From positions 2,496,001 to 2,560,000 of the forward strand of contig JAJKFH010000209.1 in NCBI GenBank assembly GCA_023333565.1: a stretch of 64,000 nucleotides of DNA, written 5' to 3'. Under the pieces are notes generated by a model, which searched no databases, was not told where the DNA came from, and saw only the letters and a program-made list of their open reading frames with translations. Positions 12,760 to 24,900 of this stretch are shown here, piece by piece (the stretch's first letter is position 1; each line of letters begins with the position of its first letter). The translations under genes and the position numbers were made by a program. The DNA is from Puffinus mauretanicus (lineage: Eukaryota; Chordata; Aves; Procellariiformes; Procellariidae).

Positions 12760-15700
12760 CTTGTATGTCTCCCAGAATATCTCATGATGAAATGAATGGA
12801 ATTATGTTTCCCAAGGAAAACAGCTATTTAAAAAAGAAAAAGTGTTGTGTACAGAACCCAAATGTTACCTTTCACCTCCAGCCCCCATCCCCATGAGTGA
12901 CCCTTCATTTCCACTAAATATTCACCATGCAGATGCCAGTCTAGACAGATCTACACCTTTAGGCATCTCAAACCACAAAGTACAGCTCAGCTCTTCAGAA
13001 CAATAAAGCCAGCAAATTCACTTATCCCCAGCATTCCCTGTAGATTTTGCATAATGATTCTGCAGAACTGAAAATCAGTTTGTGATTTTTTTCTCATTGC
13101 AACATCAGGAGACACTTACAATGTGTGACAAAACCAGGAAGCAGTTGGTGGTAACAGGCAATCCCATCTGCATCTCTCTCCCCCTCACACCTCGTGACAG
13201 AATAATTCTCACCACTATCATCATCACCAACCGTATTTTCATATCCATGTTAAAAAAACGCAAATACATCTATATAACATACCCAACTGTTGCTAAAAAC
13301 TCAGACACAATAGCCAAAGGGTTGGGCTTCAGTGCCTCAGGCTTATGAACGTGAGAACCATCTGCAAGATTAAAACATATAAATTGTCCTCAGGTGAATA
13401 ACCGTGACTTCAAAACTCTGGTAATTGTCCCCGTCTTCAGGTTAGAGACTGCACTTGTGGGGGAGTTCCAGATCGATGGAGGACCCTGGGGGACAGGCAG
13501 CCTCACAATTACAAAGACAAAGCCTTTCCCCGCTTTGTTCCTGCAGGGAGCATGGCCAGAAGTAGACCAGGTTTTGGGATGTCACTGCTTAGCTGCAGTA
13601 AGAACATCCCATAACAACAGGGTATGTATTTTGAGCAGTGCCCAGGTGAGAGCATTAAGGAAAAAGAAGGGCTAATTTTGTGTCAGAATATTGTGCTACA
13701 ACCTGCACCAGCAAAGCTTCTCACAGAGTCACTAGCATTTTCTTCCATACAATATTAGCAAAGCACTCCAGGAAAGTTTAAATAACCACAAACTGAGGCT
13801 AACTACTTCCCACCTGAATAGTTTCTTGAAATAAAGACTGGTCTGCCTTCACTGGAGCAGAAACCAGATGGGAACAATATTGGAACCATATCCACCACAG
13901 GAGATTAACCACTAATCTGAGGCATGATGAGATTTCTCAATGTTCCTCACTCTGGGAACAGACCAAAGCTGGGGCAGAGAGTGGAGGCCGATACAGGGAA
14001 ATCAGATGACCAAGAAGCCATGAACAAACACATGTTAAACACTTAGGAGACATCCACATGCACACTGAAAGCACAAAGAACTTAACTTGCAATAGCAAAG
14101 TAAAAAACAAAAGATACACTTGCTAAAAAAATCAAATGAGAAATCTTCTTTCCCTGTTTTTTTTATGAAATACCTACAAGCAGCCCTTTCTATCAGATGT
14201 ATTCTTGGGATCTGTATTTAGAGCACTCAGAAATAAATCACGAAAACATCGGTTATTAAGGAGAATTAACTCAATGCCAGGGCCAGGCCCAAATAGTAAT
14301 GGTTTAGTGATAGAAACCCTTCTTACAGAACTGCCCTGCACAATAGTGATTGATCACATATTCAGCTATCTAAATACAATACGACATTATCGTATTATCT
14401 GGAAGCTCTCACTGGCTCAATAGACTCATGGGACAGGGCCTAGTTACCTGGTTAGATTGTAATCCTTCAATAAAATATGGTAAGGCAGAGCTATGCATCT
14501 GTGTGGAGACCCATAGGTTTCAGAAAGACTCCACCCAATGAAATTTTTTATGGGATTGGACCTGAGTGATGATTTAATGATTATGATGTGTGCTTCAGCT
14601 TGAAAGACTCTTCTTTAACCAGGCAGTTGACTCATCAGGAAATGAAATGCTCTGGTAATGAGGGCATATAACACATAGGTAATACACAAGCTTCCTATCA
14701 TATTTCTACATATGTAATGACATGGAGCTCTACAAGCAGCACAGGTTGAGTTTGGCTCCCTATGGGGCAAATGGCTGGAGTTTCTTGTGGCTAATATCGT
14801 GCAGCCTTGGCCTTCAGTTTTTGCCCTAGCTGAGTACTCATCAAATCTTCCATATAGATGGAGTCTTTGGTGTATAAGTGTTAAGCTCACACTGCAATAT
14901 TTTATTCTGAAGGGTTATTGATAGACTCACTTGGACTTCAATAATCTTAAAGTTCTGCACTCCTTTATTCAAACTGGCTAGCCAGTTCAAAACCTACTGT
15001 GAGTACTCTCCTGTTACAAAACTAGGCTAATTCTATTTAAAAAATTGTCAAACTAAGCTGTTAATACCTGAAGGGATTCCACTCTAGATTCTAAGGCCCT
15101 ATTAGAGATAACTATTTCCTTACACATGATACATCGTAGAGTTAGGGCCCTGGTGATCCATATTGTCCATATCCCCATTTAAATAATCCAGTCTTCTTGA
15201 GAAATGTTTTGTAAAAAGAATCTAATTTTCGACAGGGCCAGGATGACTTCTACTGGCCAGAGACAAAGCATCATGTATTTTTAAAAAGCATTGCCAAAAC
15301 CTGCTCTCAGAAACAATAGGCATGGATGGAAATGAAAGTTATGCACCTTGTCCACAGCTTAAAGTTGACAGAGAAGTGAAACAGAATGGTTTAGAGAGAA
15401 AGAGCACGTAAGCTGTGGTTTCAAATAGTAGACACTGAGGGTGGCAACTCGGCTCCACCGAAGCTGACAGGAATTTCTGACCCTATGTATCTCCAGTTCC
15501 TGGAAAGTCCCACCATCAAACAGCAAGAACACATTCCCTCTGATAAGATTCTGTAACGTAGCAAATATTTACCTTTGTGACCAACAGTTCCTGCTGTTTG
15601 TTTTATGATATTATAGAATACTTGGCTCTGCACTTGAATTGGGGCAAGGTGAGCAGCCTCACTGCCTGAGCACTGACATGCTCTCATTGCATTACATACC

Positions 15701-16390
15701 CCCCAGTTCTCCTCCGTTTAAGTTGAGATCCCATTGAAGCTGCTGCCAAAGCACATGGACGGGTTGGCAGCAGCTCTGAGGGTAAAGGTTGAAGATATCT
15801 TTCACAATATCACCATCAGTTTGTTCATCAAGAATAATGCAGGGAAAAGGCTGTTTCTTTAGGTACCTTTTGCAACAGCTTCACTTGTTACAGCATTCAG
15901 TAGGACTGTAATCTGAACTTTAGTACCATGGCGGTAAACTCTGGAAGGAATCCACTATAAGGAGGATTGAAACAAATACTCAAAACTAGATTTTTTTTTT
16001 CTCCATCAGAAAGAGCTTTTGACTAAATGAATGAACTGGACATACACATTTTGATGTCACAATGTCTTGAGAAAAGGACTGTTTGTAGCAGCTCTTTCCT
16101 GCATATACTACGGCAAAGTCTGACTGCACACCCAATTGCAAGGCACAGCAGTTGTCTACTATCAGGGTGAGGAGGTATTCACACAATTTGAGACACTGCC
16201 ATCTCTACAGAGTCAGTGAAACAGTTCAGTAACACACAGAACAAGCTCCATAACTATTAATTTATTGTTTTTAGAAATGTTCTTCCATGTGTGCCTTTTC
16301 CTTACCTAGGTAAAGGTGTAAGAAGCAGCAGCCTGAGGTAATGTCAAGTTTTAACAGGCTAAATTCCCGCCATGAAGTCACAGCCATGAT
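12760..16390. other. Unique non-coding sequence, no gene seen
   Basis: No repeat family or exon was recognised. A small hairpin (AATACGA at 14378-14384, TCGTATT at 14390-14396, 5-nt loop) is the only structured item noted. Open frames are short. Confidence 0.65.
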
Positions 16391-16395
16391 TTTCA

Positions 16396-16427
16396 TTTAA
16401 GGTATGCTGTTCCATGCATACCTTAAA
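16396..16427. other. Perfect 12-bp stem-loop
   Basis: TTTAAGGTATGC (16396-16407) and GCATACCTTAAA (16416-16427) are exact reverse complements around an 8-nt loop. After an asymmetric internal loop, AGCCA (16382-16386) can also pair with TGGCT (16432-16436), extending the fold. A small-RNA hairpin, a MITE core or chance are all possible; no known microRNA was recognised. Confidence 0.8.
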
Positions 16428-16519
16428 GCTTTGGCTTAGTTTGTGTTAAAAGATTACATTTCTTCAGGCTGAATTGTGAAGAGAAAAACAGCTTCAATCG
16501 ATAGTTACATTGCTTTGAT

Positions 16520-16555
16520 TGGGTCAATCAAACAAAGGGTTGATCGATTGACCCA
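16520..16555. other. 10-bp inverted repeat
   Basis: TGGGTCAATC (16520-16529) pairs exactly with GATTGACCCA (16546-16555) across a 16-nt spacer. Further CAATCGA and TTGATCG words nearby add partial symmetry. It could be the remnant of a small palindromic transposon or a regulatory palindrome; the sequence alone does not decide. Confidence 0.75.
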
Positions 16556-16559
16556 CCTT

Positions 16560-19500
16560 CCCTTTATTCATGTAACATTGAATGAAATGAAGAACATCCC
16601 TTAAAATAAGTGAGACCTGGTCACTCTATTCCCCTCAGTCTTAGTATTTCTCATTTCTGGGCTAGAAGAAGCAAACGGTCTGGTTTATTTCCCAGTTTAA
16701 GCTCTGAAAACTTGTAAAATCTATTCCCTTCACAGTAACTGTATCAGGAATTATCAGAAACTCAAAGACTCAAGCACCTCTGGGGTTCCAGATTTAGCCC
16801 CTGTGAAGAATAAATCATTCCAATCCAGGATGAAGCCAGCCAGAAGGTACTCCCCCATAAGCGCATCTCTGCTGCTTCCTCAACAACTTTTCTCTGGGTC
16901 ATTGTTTAGCCTTTCTGGCTGGGCTTCTTTGACAAAATCTTTGATGTAATAATACACAGTCAGGCCAGAGAACATCATAACATTAACGTGAAGAGTGTAT
17001 GATCTTTACAAAGGAACACAAAAAACCTCCTTTTTCACTTTCCAAAATTATCACCATTTCACTTTCATCCTAACAATTCTCACTATTTTTCTTAGGTTAG
17101 ACAAAGTTACAGTGTAATTCAGTCCATTACAAAATATCAGAGACTGAAAGAGAAATAGTTCATGGGTCCACTATGCTTTCTTAGTACAGTTATCATTCCA
17201 AATTATTTTAAAACTCCTTTTCTGCAACACCTGCAGAAAAACATAGGGGAGATTAATATTTAAAATGACATTAAATGATAACAGAGAAATCCAAGATAAT
17301 GCAAAACTAATCTGACTTTGCTACAAATGTAGGAGTGAAGACTAAATTTGCCCAAAACCTTGAGGTCCAGCTTTCCTTTGAATCCTGAAACTTTTGTATG
17401 ACCTTGTATTATAGTAGAAGTAACAGAAAGGGAGGGAGGGATGGATGCACACTTTGGACTCAAAAATTCCCTAATTTTGGGGGTATTTCTATAATTTTTC
17501 CACTCTTTGTCATCCCCAGTTCCCTCATGGGAGAGCATTTGAGGTCAGTCATGTCTTGTCATTGAATAAACACCATTTCTGTCAGCTATTTTGCCCAGGT
17601 TAATGTTTGGCATCAGAATGAGTCCCATTCTAAGTTGTTTATCACAATGACTGTGATAACATTACTTTGGCAGTATTTATGGGTTATCATTTGCTTTTCC
17701 AATGCACACAACAGTCTGCATATAGTTTGTTGAAGGGGAGGTATGTGGGTTCAGTTTTAAAATTCAACACAGGAGCTTTGTTTTAGCAAAAAGTGATAAA
17801 AGGTTCAGTGTGGGTAATGAGCACAAGTAGGTCTGAGTCTATCTGCTTATCAAATGCACAAACAAATTTCTCTCCCAAATACTCTCCTGCATGCACTGTA
17901 ATCAAACCAGTCCACAAATAAATCAGTGTTGTCCTTGATTGTTTTTGTCCTCTCTGCTGCCAGATAGGTACCTTCACAGGGACCTGAGAGTGATATGGTC
18001 ACTGATTTCAGTGGGGCCCAGATTTCAATCTTGATCTTCTCTAGTCCAAAGGAAAGAGCTGAGAGTGTCTTCAGGGACTCAGGTACTCTCAGAGAAATTC
18101 AAAACACTTAAAGACGCTGTGGCAGCACACAGGGTTGTCAAAGTAGCAGAGAGCCTTCCATATTGATTAGTTCCATGTTTAATGTATACGATACACTTGC
18201 AGTGTTTGCAAATAACCTTTTTTGTATGAAAACAGCAATGGCTTAGTCAAAGCCAGATCAAAGAGGCACGCATGATTCACATCCACTAAATAAACACTGA
18301 TGCCTGATGGCAGTAATACAGCTATTTATATTCATTGCTTGATTTAACCAGTGGCATTCCTTTAATATGATAATAAGCACAGGCTGTTTGCTATGAAAAA
18401 AAGAGACTTGAGTGCTAAACTTGCTCTTAATGCCAAACAAAAGTGATATTGGTGGGCAAGTTGAGATGTGCTAATTAACTTCCACAACAGACAAAAGCAG
18501 AAGTTTTAATTTTAGATTATGCTTTGGAATTTCATATGAACAAATAAGCAGGCAACTTCAGTGGGAGTTAAGCACTTGAATACATTGGAGGGTCTAGTAG
18601 CCAGGTCCCATCAGTGACCTCTGTGTTTCACTGGAATTGCAGTCCTGCAAATCATCTCCTTTGTAGTACCTGGTGTTGCAAAAACGAGGGCAGAGCACTT
18701 TTTTAAATAGCATTATTATCAGTGACTACAGCCCTAACACCTCAAAAACCAGCACTAAACTGGTCTGCAACCAGCAAGTAGCTCTCAGGAGCAACAAGTA
18801 TCAGGAAGGCAGATGATAGTCATCCCCCTCTGCTGAAAGGGAACCTGAGCTGGCCATGTGCCACAGACACTCTCAGATGACCTGTACTCAGCAAAAGGGC
18901 CTTCCAGATCCTGCTGTTCCACAGCCACTGCTAGTTACTGTCATTTTGCAGGCAATCCTCTGCCTGAGTTAGTCATCCGTATTGCTTGACCAAAAGAAGA
19001 AAGAACGTATCAGTATGAAAACACTTCATAAAGCACAGAATAATCTGGAAGAACAGGCTGAAAAACTGTCATTGTATTCTTTCCCTGTTCTTTTACTTTC
19101 CCCTTGGCATAACTATCAGGTCACTGCTGGGAACAGGATACTTTGTTAGAAGGACCTTTGATGTGGCCCACTATGGCTTTCCCCCCACTTCATCTCTTAT
19201 GGTATTCACATGGCACAATAGTGACTATTGTAAAAGCAGTTTCAGTTTTATCCAAAATCATCCATGCTGCAAGAGTATGGATTCTTCACCCTGTTTATAG
19301 TAATAACTATCTGATTTGCAGTGGTCAGTTGTGTCCCTAGGCAACATGAAAATGGTAGTGAAATCATTAAAACCACATGAACAATAAGACAGTATCAGAG
19401 GAATCATGGGATCTTTTGAATTTGACCACGAGACTGATAAATACAGCAGGTTCTAGTAGACAACCAACCATGAAAAATTCCCAGAATGCAAAATCTGATG

Positions 19501-19640
19501 GACATTGCACCCAGGATGGTATGCAATTATTTTCAGAAAGTCCAGAGCTCTGTGGATCTCTCTTTTACTCATTGGGAACTAACCCAATGTAAACAGAGTG
19601 GACAGGCTCTCTCAATCTACTAGCAACAGGAATAAATGGG
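16560..19640. other. Unique non-coding sequence, no gene seen
   Basis: No exon recognised. Two short segments, 18003-18030 and 18557-18580, contain words of the CACTGATTTCAGTGGGG and ACTTCAGTGGGAGTTAAG type. These are familiar from old sauropsid interspersed repeats but are too short to classify. A GGGAGGGAGGGATGGATG tract lies at about 17430. Confidence 0.6.
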
Positions 19641-19648
19641 GTAAAATT

Positions 19649-19675
19649 AAAACAAAACAAAACAAAACAAAACAA
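19649..19675. repeat. (AAAAC)n microsatellite
   Basis: About five near-perfect AAAAC units in a row. Simple repeat; length polymorphism is likely. Confidence 0.9.
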
Positions 19676-19679
19676 CACA

Positions 19680-21735
19680 ATTCTATGTAGACAAGACTTC
19701 AGAATTTTCTTGAATAGCATCACTTATCCTTGTTTTCTTTCATTATTCTACTTTAATAAGAAGAATACTTTCTCTCCCATGAATACGTGAAGATTTGTAA
19801 ACACTGTCTCCATTTGGGTTATAGAGGAATGTTGTAGATTTGTTTTCATTCAGTTCTTTCGACAAATTTCTTTTTGAAACTGTGACATGTCACAGCAGAG
19901 GCACGTTAGATTTGAAATCTGGGACTTTTTCCTCCACCTTCATGTACATTTACCTTTCTCCATAATTTACTATTAGTTGATCTATTGGTAAAACTTATCT
20001 GATTTGGATAAAGACTGTTCTTTGATGGCCCCGTGTGCCATAAAATAGCAGCAGAATTCTATTTCCTGTATTGCAGATAAGGCTGCTTCAGTTTTAGAGT
20101 TGTGCTTTGACTTATTTGCTGATTTGCTTGATAAACAGAACAGCTTAAAGCCTTGAAGGAAGATGAATACACGTTGTGTCAGAATAACACAGGAATAACT
20201 GGGCTGCTAGTACTTCAAAGACAGCTTGTACTTCCTTATTAAAGAGCTGCAAGAGAAATGAATTCATTATTTCTCCAATAATTAATAAAGAAAGTAGCTA
20301 TTACTGTAACCAGCAACTTTGAAAGAGATTTCAAATCCTTACATGTGTCCAACATACTGATAAAAAACAACATTAATTGCAACTTGAAGTAAACACCAAT
20401 CTCTTAAGAGATTTTTGCTTGGATAATTGAGAGTGCTTGAACTAAGATGCTCCTTATAACTCTTATATCCTCAGCAACATCTAATGACTCAGACCTGCTT
20501 CTTCAGAGGTGAATTTGTCACTGTCCCACAACCCCAAATATACAGACGTAACAGTGCACCTGCAGACCACAACTGTTGCCTTGACTCATAGCCATATTAT
20601 CTCTTGCAAAGATACCTTGAAAATACATCTTTTTCTATGGCTTCTGTCGCCTGGTTGGCACTAGGGAGATCCCCCATTGTCTCAGACATCTGCATTCCTC
20701 ATTCATTAGTAAACCATTATTAGTTTCAGGTAGCTACTTTCATTTCCTGTGATACCTTCCGTGAGGTTTAGGGTCAATCAGAGATCCTTTACAGACCTAA
20801 CGTTGAGCTGGACTGCAAATTAATTTTAGGGTACTTAACATTTAAAGAGTTTGGAAGGTAGGTAGTCATATAAATGAATTTTATTTAGTTATTCCCCCAA
20901 TCTTTGAAGAGATTTCATACTGGTGTTTTTCTATAAATGCCTGATGACTGTTCTCATGGCCTTTATGAAGTTGTTCAAATTGAAAAATGTCTGTAGGCAG
21001 TAAATGCCCTTCAGTGTAACTTTGAAAATATATTATATTCTCCAGGAGTCTGGCTTTTATTTGTCTTCTGTAGTATTTGTGTGCTGTTTTCCAACTTCTA
21101 TCTAGCGCTACTTTAAGATGGATGATTATTTTACTGAAAATAGTTTACTCACCTCTTCCAACCAACCTCTGTAAAAGTGATCCTTTGTTAATGTAAACTT
21201 GAGCTGCCCCCCTGATATGAGAAGACTCAGGCTGAGTGTTGGCTGAATTGTTTGCTTTGATGGGAATACAGCATTTCTTAGAAGTGGCTGAAAATGCAAA
21301 GCTCTCCATGAATATGAGGACTGCTTGGCAGTCTGCAACGGGTTCTCTACATCTGTGAAAAAGTGTTGCATCACAACTGTGGCCAGTGCAGGCCTTTTTC
21401 TGTTCTTACAAAAGAAACATTGAGATCAACTGCTTCAAACTTTTGTGACAAAGATAAAAAGTGGAAGTGGAAGATTTTACTAGCAACACTCAGCCTTACC
21501 ACCCCCAAGTAAGAGAGGAGACCAAGTAACACCTACAGTGACCAGAACATTTAGAGCTAAGCAAAAGTGAACGTTGCAAACCTACTTCTTCTAGAAGAAG
21601 AGATGTAACACGCAGAAATGAACAAAAAAGCAATCCATTACAGGCTGCAGCTGTTTGGCATGCTGGAAAAAACACTGCCTGCCTACAGGACGGCAGTCCT
21701 AGACTAGACTCATGGATAATAGTTTCTATTGCTTA
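19680..21735. other. Unique non-coding sequence, no gene seen
   Basis: AT-rich sequence with no recognisable repeat or exon. It contains TAATTA-type words, as most AT-rich vertebrate DNA does. Confidence 0.6.
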
Positions 21736-21739
21736 ACTT

Positions 21740-21906
21740 CTCAAAAGGACTTTGCAAAGACACAGATATGATTATTCAGAGTTTACAGCTTAGGAAACTT
21801 AGGAATAAGGAAAGTGAGGCAATTGGCCCAAGGCAAATCAATGACAGCGTTGTGAAGAGACCTTCATTACCCCACTCTTACTCTAACCACTAATCAGCAC
21901 AGCCTC
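21740..21906 (-). mobile_element. MIR-type tRNA-derived SINE (ancient)
   Basis: Read on the plus strand this is the reverse complement of a MIR element. TTTACAG...GGAAACTTAGGAA...AGTGAGGC, then TTGGCCCAAGGCAAATCAATGACAG, and finally CTCTAACCACTAATCAGCA cover the conserved core and the tRNA-related head. Wording is degenerate, as expected for an element inserted early in amniote evolution. The match is recognised by eye; an alignment to MIR consensus sequences would settle subfamily and exact ends. Confidence 0.75.
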
Positions 21907-21909
21907 CAG

Positions 21910-24900
21910 TCCTAAAGGAAGTGGGTATTTTGGCAGCGACAGCCCAGTACTCCCTTATACAGTTGGAAAATACAGAACATGGGTGAGGGCCTTATCTCTG
22001 TTCTGGCACTCTTCCATCTGCTAAAAATGTCCTACAAGTCCTAGTTCCTGCCAGGTCAGGTCTCCTTGCTTTAGGCAGCACTGGAGAAAGTCCTAAGGCT
22101 CCTTGCTGAGGACCCTCCCTACCTCTCCAGTTTTGGTTCCCAACAGAAATACAGTCTTCCACTCTCCAACAGGACTATCTGGGGAAGAGTCCAGCTGGAA
22201 CAACAGAGCCAAATCATGGAAATCACCAGGCAAATGCAGGCTACATTTCTGAATGTATTACCTAAGAGTGACCTCCTGTGTCTGTACCAAGTGTTCTCAT
22301 CTCTTTATGGAGAACAGCTATCAGAGTATGAAGCTGCAAAAAAAATATTTAAAAAAAAAAAAGGTGAATTCTAAGGAAATGAACACTTTTCTTAATTAAT
22401 TCCCCCCACACACAAGTCTTAGTGCCTTAAAATTTTATCTGTACTGCACAACATATTCAACAGTAAACAGGTAAGTAACAAGTTCTAATAATGGCTCCTG
22501 CTATAAATTTCTCTTCTGCACTTTTGTAGCACTAGGTGAAGGCAGGAAAAGTCTATGATACGCATGAATACTGAGGACTCACTGCACACCTGCACTGGCC
22601 TGAGAGTTCCATTTTTTAACTTGGCTTCAGCTGTTTTCTGCTGCACTTTACCTCCCTTCGAGATAAAACACAGAAGAGGAATGGTAAGAATTCTTGCAGA
22701 TGTCACAGGCAAAATAATAACTGAAAAAACCCAACACTGAAATGCCTTGTGTGTGTGCTCCCTCTGAATAGGTAATCATCAACACTATGCTACTTTCTAG
22801 GTCAAAACACTTTTCTACCTGCAGGCCAGAAATGGGGATCATTTGGATTCTGCTGGCATCCAATTACAGCAGCCAGATGAATGCCCACCTGAAGAGGCCC
22901 TCCCAGGGCAGGGTGGCATTCTGTTGTATACTGAGCCTCTCTCCTGTCAAGGCACTATTACCATAACACCAAGTTCCTATAACACTAAATTTCCGTGCTG
23001 TAAGATACAAGACTTCTTAAGTCTGCTGGACTCAAAATCAAAGAAAAACATTGGAAAGCTTTGATAACTGAGGGCATATGTTATCTATCAAACAGAACTT
23101 GGGACTAGTGCACATTCACAACAGCTATAAACAGCTGCTTCCTAGACAGACTTCTCTGCTTTGACAGCTTTTCCCAGCATGAAATTGAGCCAAAAACTCA
23201 GTGTTCTGCTCTTCAGTAAATTCACACAGGAATGGGATTGCGGTTTAGACATTCCTACCAGTTTCAGAGGTTGTGCACGTAGTAAAATTAACCAGGCAGG
23301 CAATTCTGTAGACCAGTGGGGACTGGCAGCTCCCAGCTCTCAGTTCTAGAGTTACATGGTGAGCTGGGGTCAGCACATTCTCGGATTCCCAGCTCACCAT
23401 GACAGACATCCAGCTCTTTCACAACTCTCTCTTTGATTCACCCGAAGCACAGCAAACCAGAAGGCTCTAAACCAAATGCTTCCTGCTCAACCCTTTGTTT
23501 CTTGGGAGAACTTTTGGCCACTTTTGGCACTCTATCCACAACTCCTCTAAGAGCTCTGTTGCTTGTACCTCTGTAGTTGGCACCTTCCATTCCAACCACC
23601 ATTGGGATGCACAGCGTTAGGACCTAGAAATAACAGGGTGCACATGTCCTTAGCCATGTGACAGCGCATGCTATTGGCTCATGCTTCAGCTTATTGGCAA
23701 AGCAGGGAGCGGAGGGAGGGGACAAAAGGCCTTTGTTATTGCTCTGTGCCACCTGGGAGCCAGAACTGAACCTAGCTGGGTTCCTCCGGTGCCACCACGG
23801 CTGGATCGTGCCCCAGGGACTCTAGGCAGAAGCTGCGGTGGGGACAGTGAGGGCTTAGCCTTCCAACACAGGGTTGGTTAATGAAGCAGAGCAACCTGCA
23901 AAGCTTGTAAGAGTGGGACCCAGAGGAGTCATGCCAGATAACTTTTTATTTTCTGATTTTCCTTTTTCAATTAAATTTGACATTTTTTGAGAGTGAGCTT
24001 GGTTACAGACTATTAATCTGTGGCTGAGAGCCAAGGAAGGAAAACACTTCAGTGAGAAGAACTGAACACTGAAAAGCTTTGTCTGCAGTACAGCATGCTA
24101 AGATGATTTTAGTGAGTTTTGAGAAACTCAGACAATGGCAGTTTACTCCTGTGTAACAATGTTCATGCAGTGCTTTCAGAAAAGGAAATGGCGACATTTT
24201 CAAGCCCATTTTCTTCCTTTCTTTTCCATTCAAAAGGCATATCAGCTAGTGAAAGTTGAGCACTAATTGATATTTGCCACCAGCTTGGCAAAACTGTCAT
24301 GATCGACCTATAGTGAAAGGCTTGCAACACTTGCAACAGACTGAGAACATCTAACTGGACCTTTGGAAGGAACTTAACTTCCCATTTCAAGCAAATCAGA
24401 ATCAGATGACAGATTCAGACGATAAACATGAGAAATGCCATGATTTTTATCTGAAACCTGATTACCTAAAGCAGCTAGAAGAGATTTGCATTTGAGAACT
24501 AGTTCATACCTGATACTTTGAGGTATAAAGCTAAAAAATGAAAGCAAACAAAAGATTTTATTATGAAGTGAAACTACCACTTAGTTGTACGGCATACTTT
24601 TGAAGCTGTGGTTTTGACACCTAATCCTTAGGGTCCTTATTTACTTGTTACTCAGGAAAATAAAATTCAATTTCAGCAATGGAATAAAGCAAAACATTGA
24701 GTTGCAAGTTCTGGAAAGATCCAAGATCTGGATTTGAACACTATATCTTGGATGCATCCCTTAAAACAAATAAACAAAGGGAAACTAAAGCCACGTGTGG
24801 TGGAAGTTAAACAGGCACCTGTAATCTCAGCAGGAACAAGTGTCAAATGAACCTTTCCTCTGGAAGTTTTGGGAGCAGTTTTTCTATCACGTGTCTCTCA

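Noticed and set aside
12456..12785. 109-codon minus-strand frame rich in Phe and Ser, membrane-like
   Set aside because: Translation of a purine-rich low-complexity strand read backwards.
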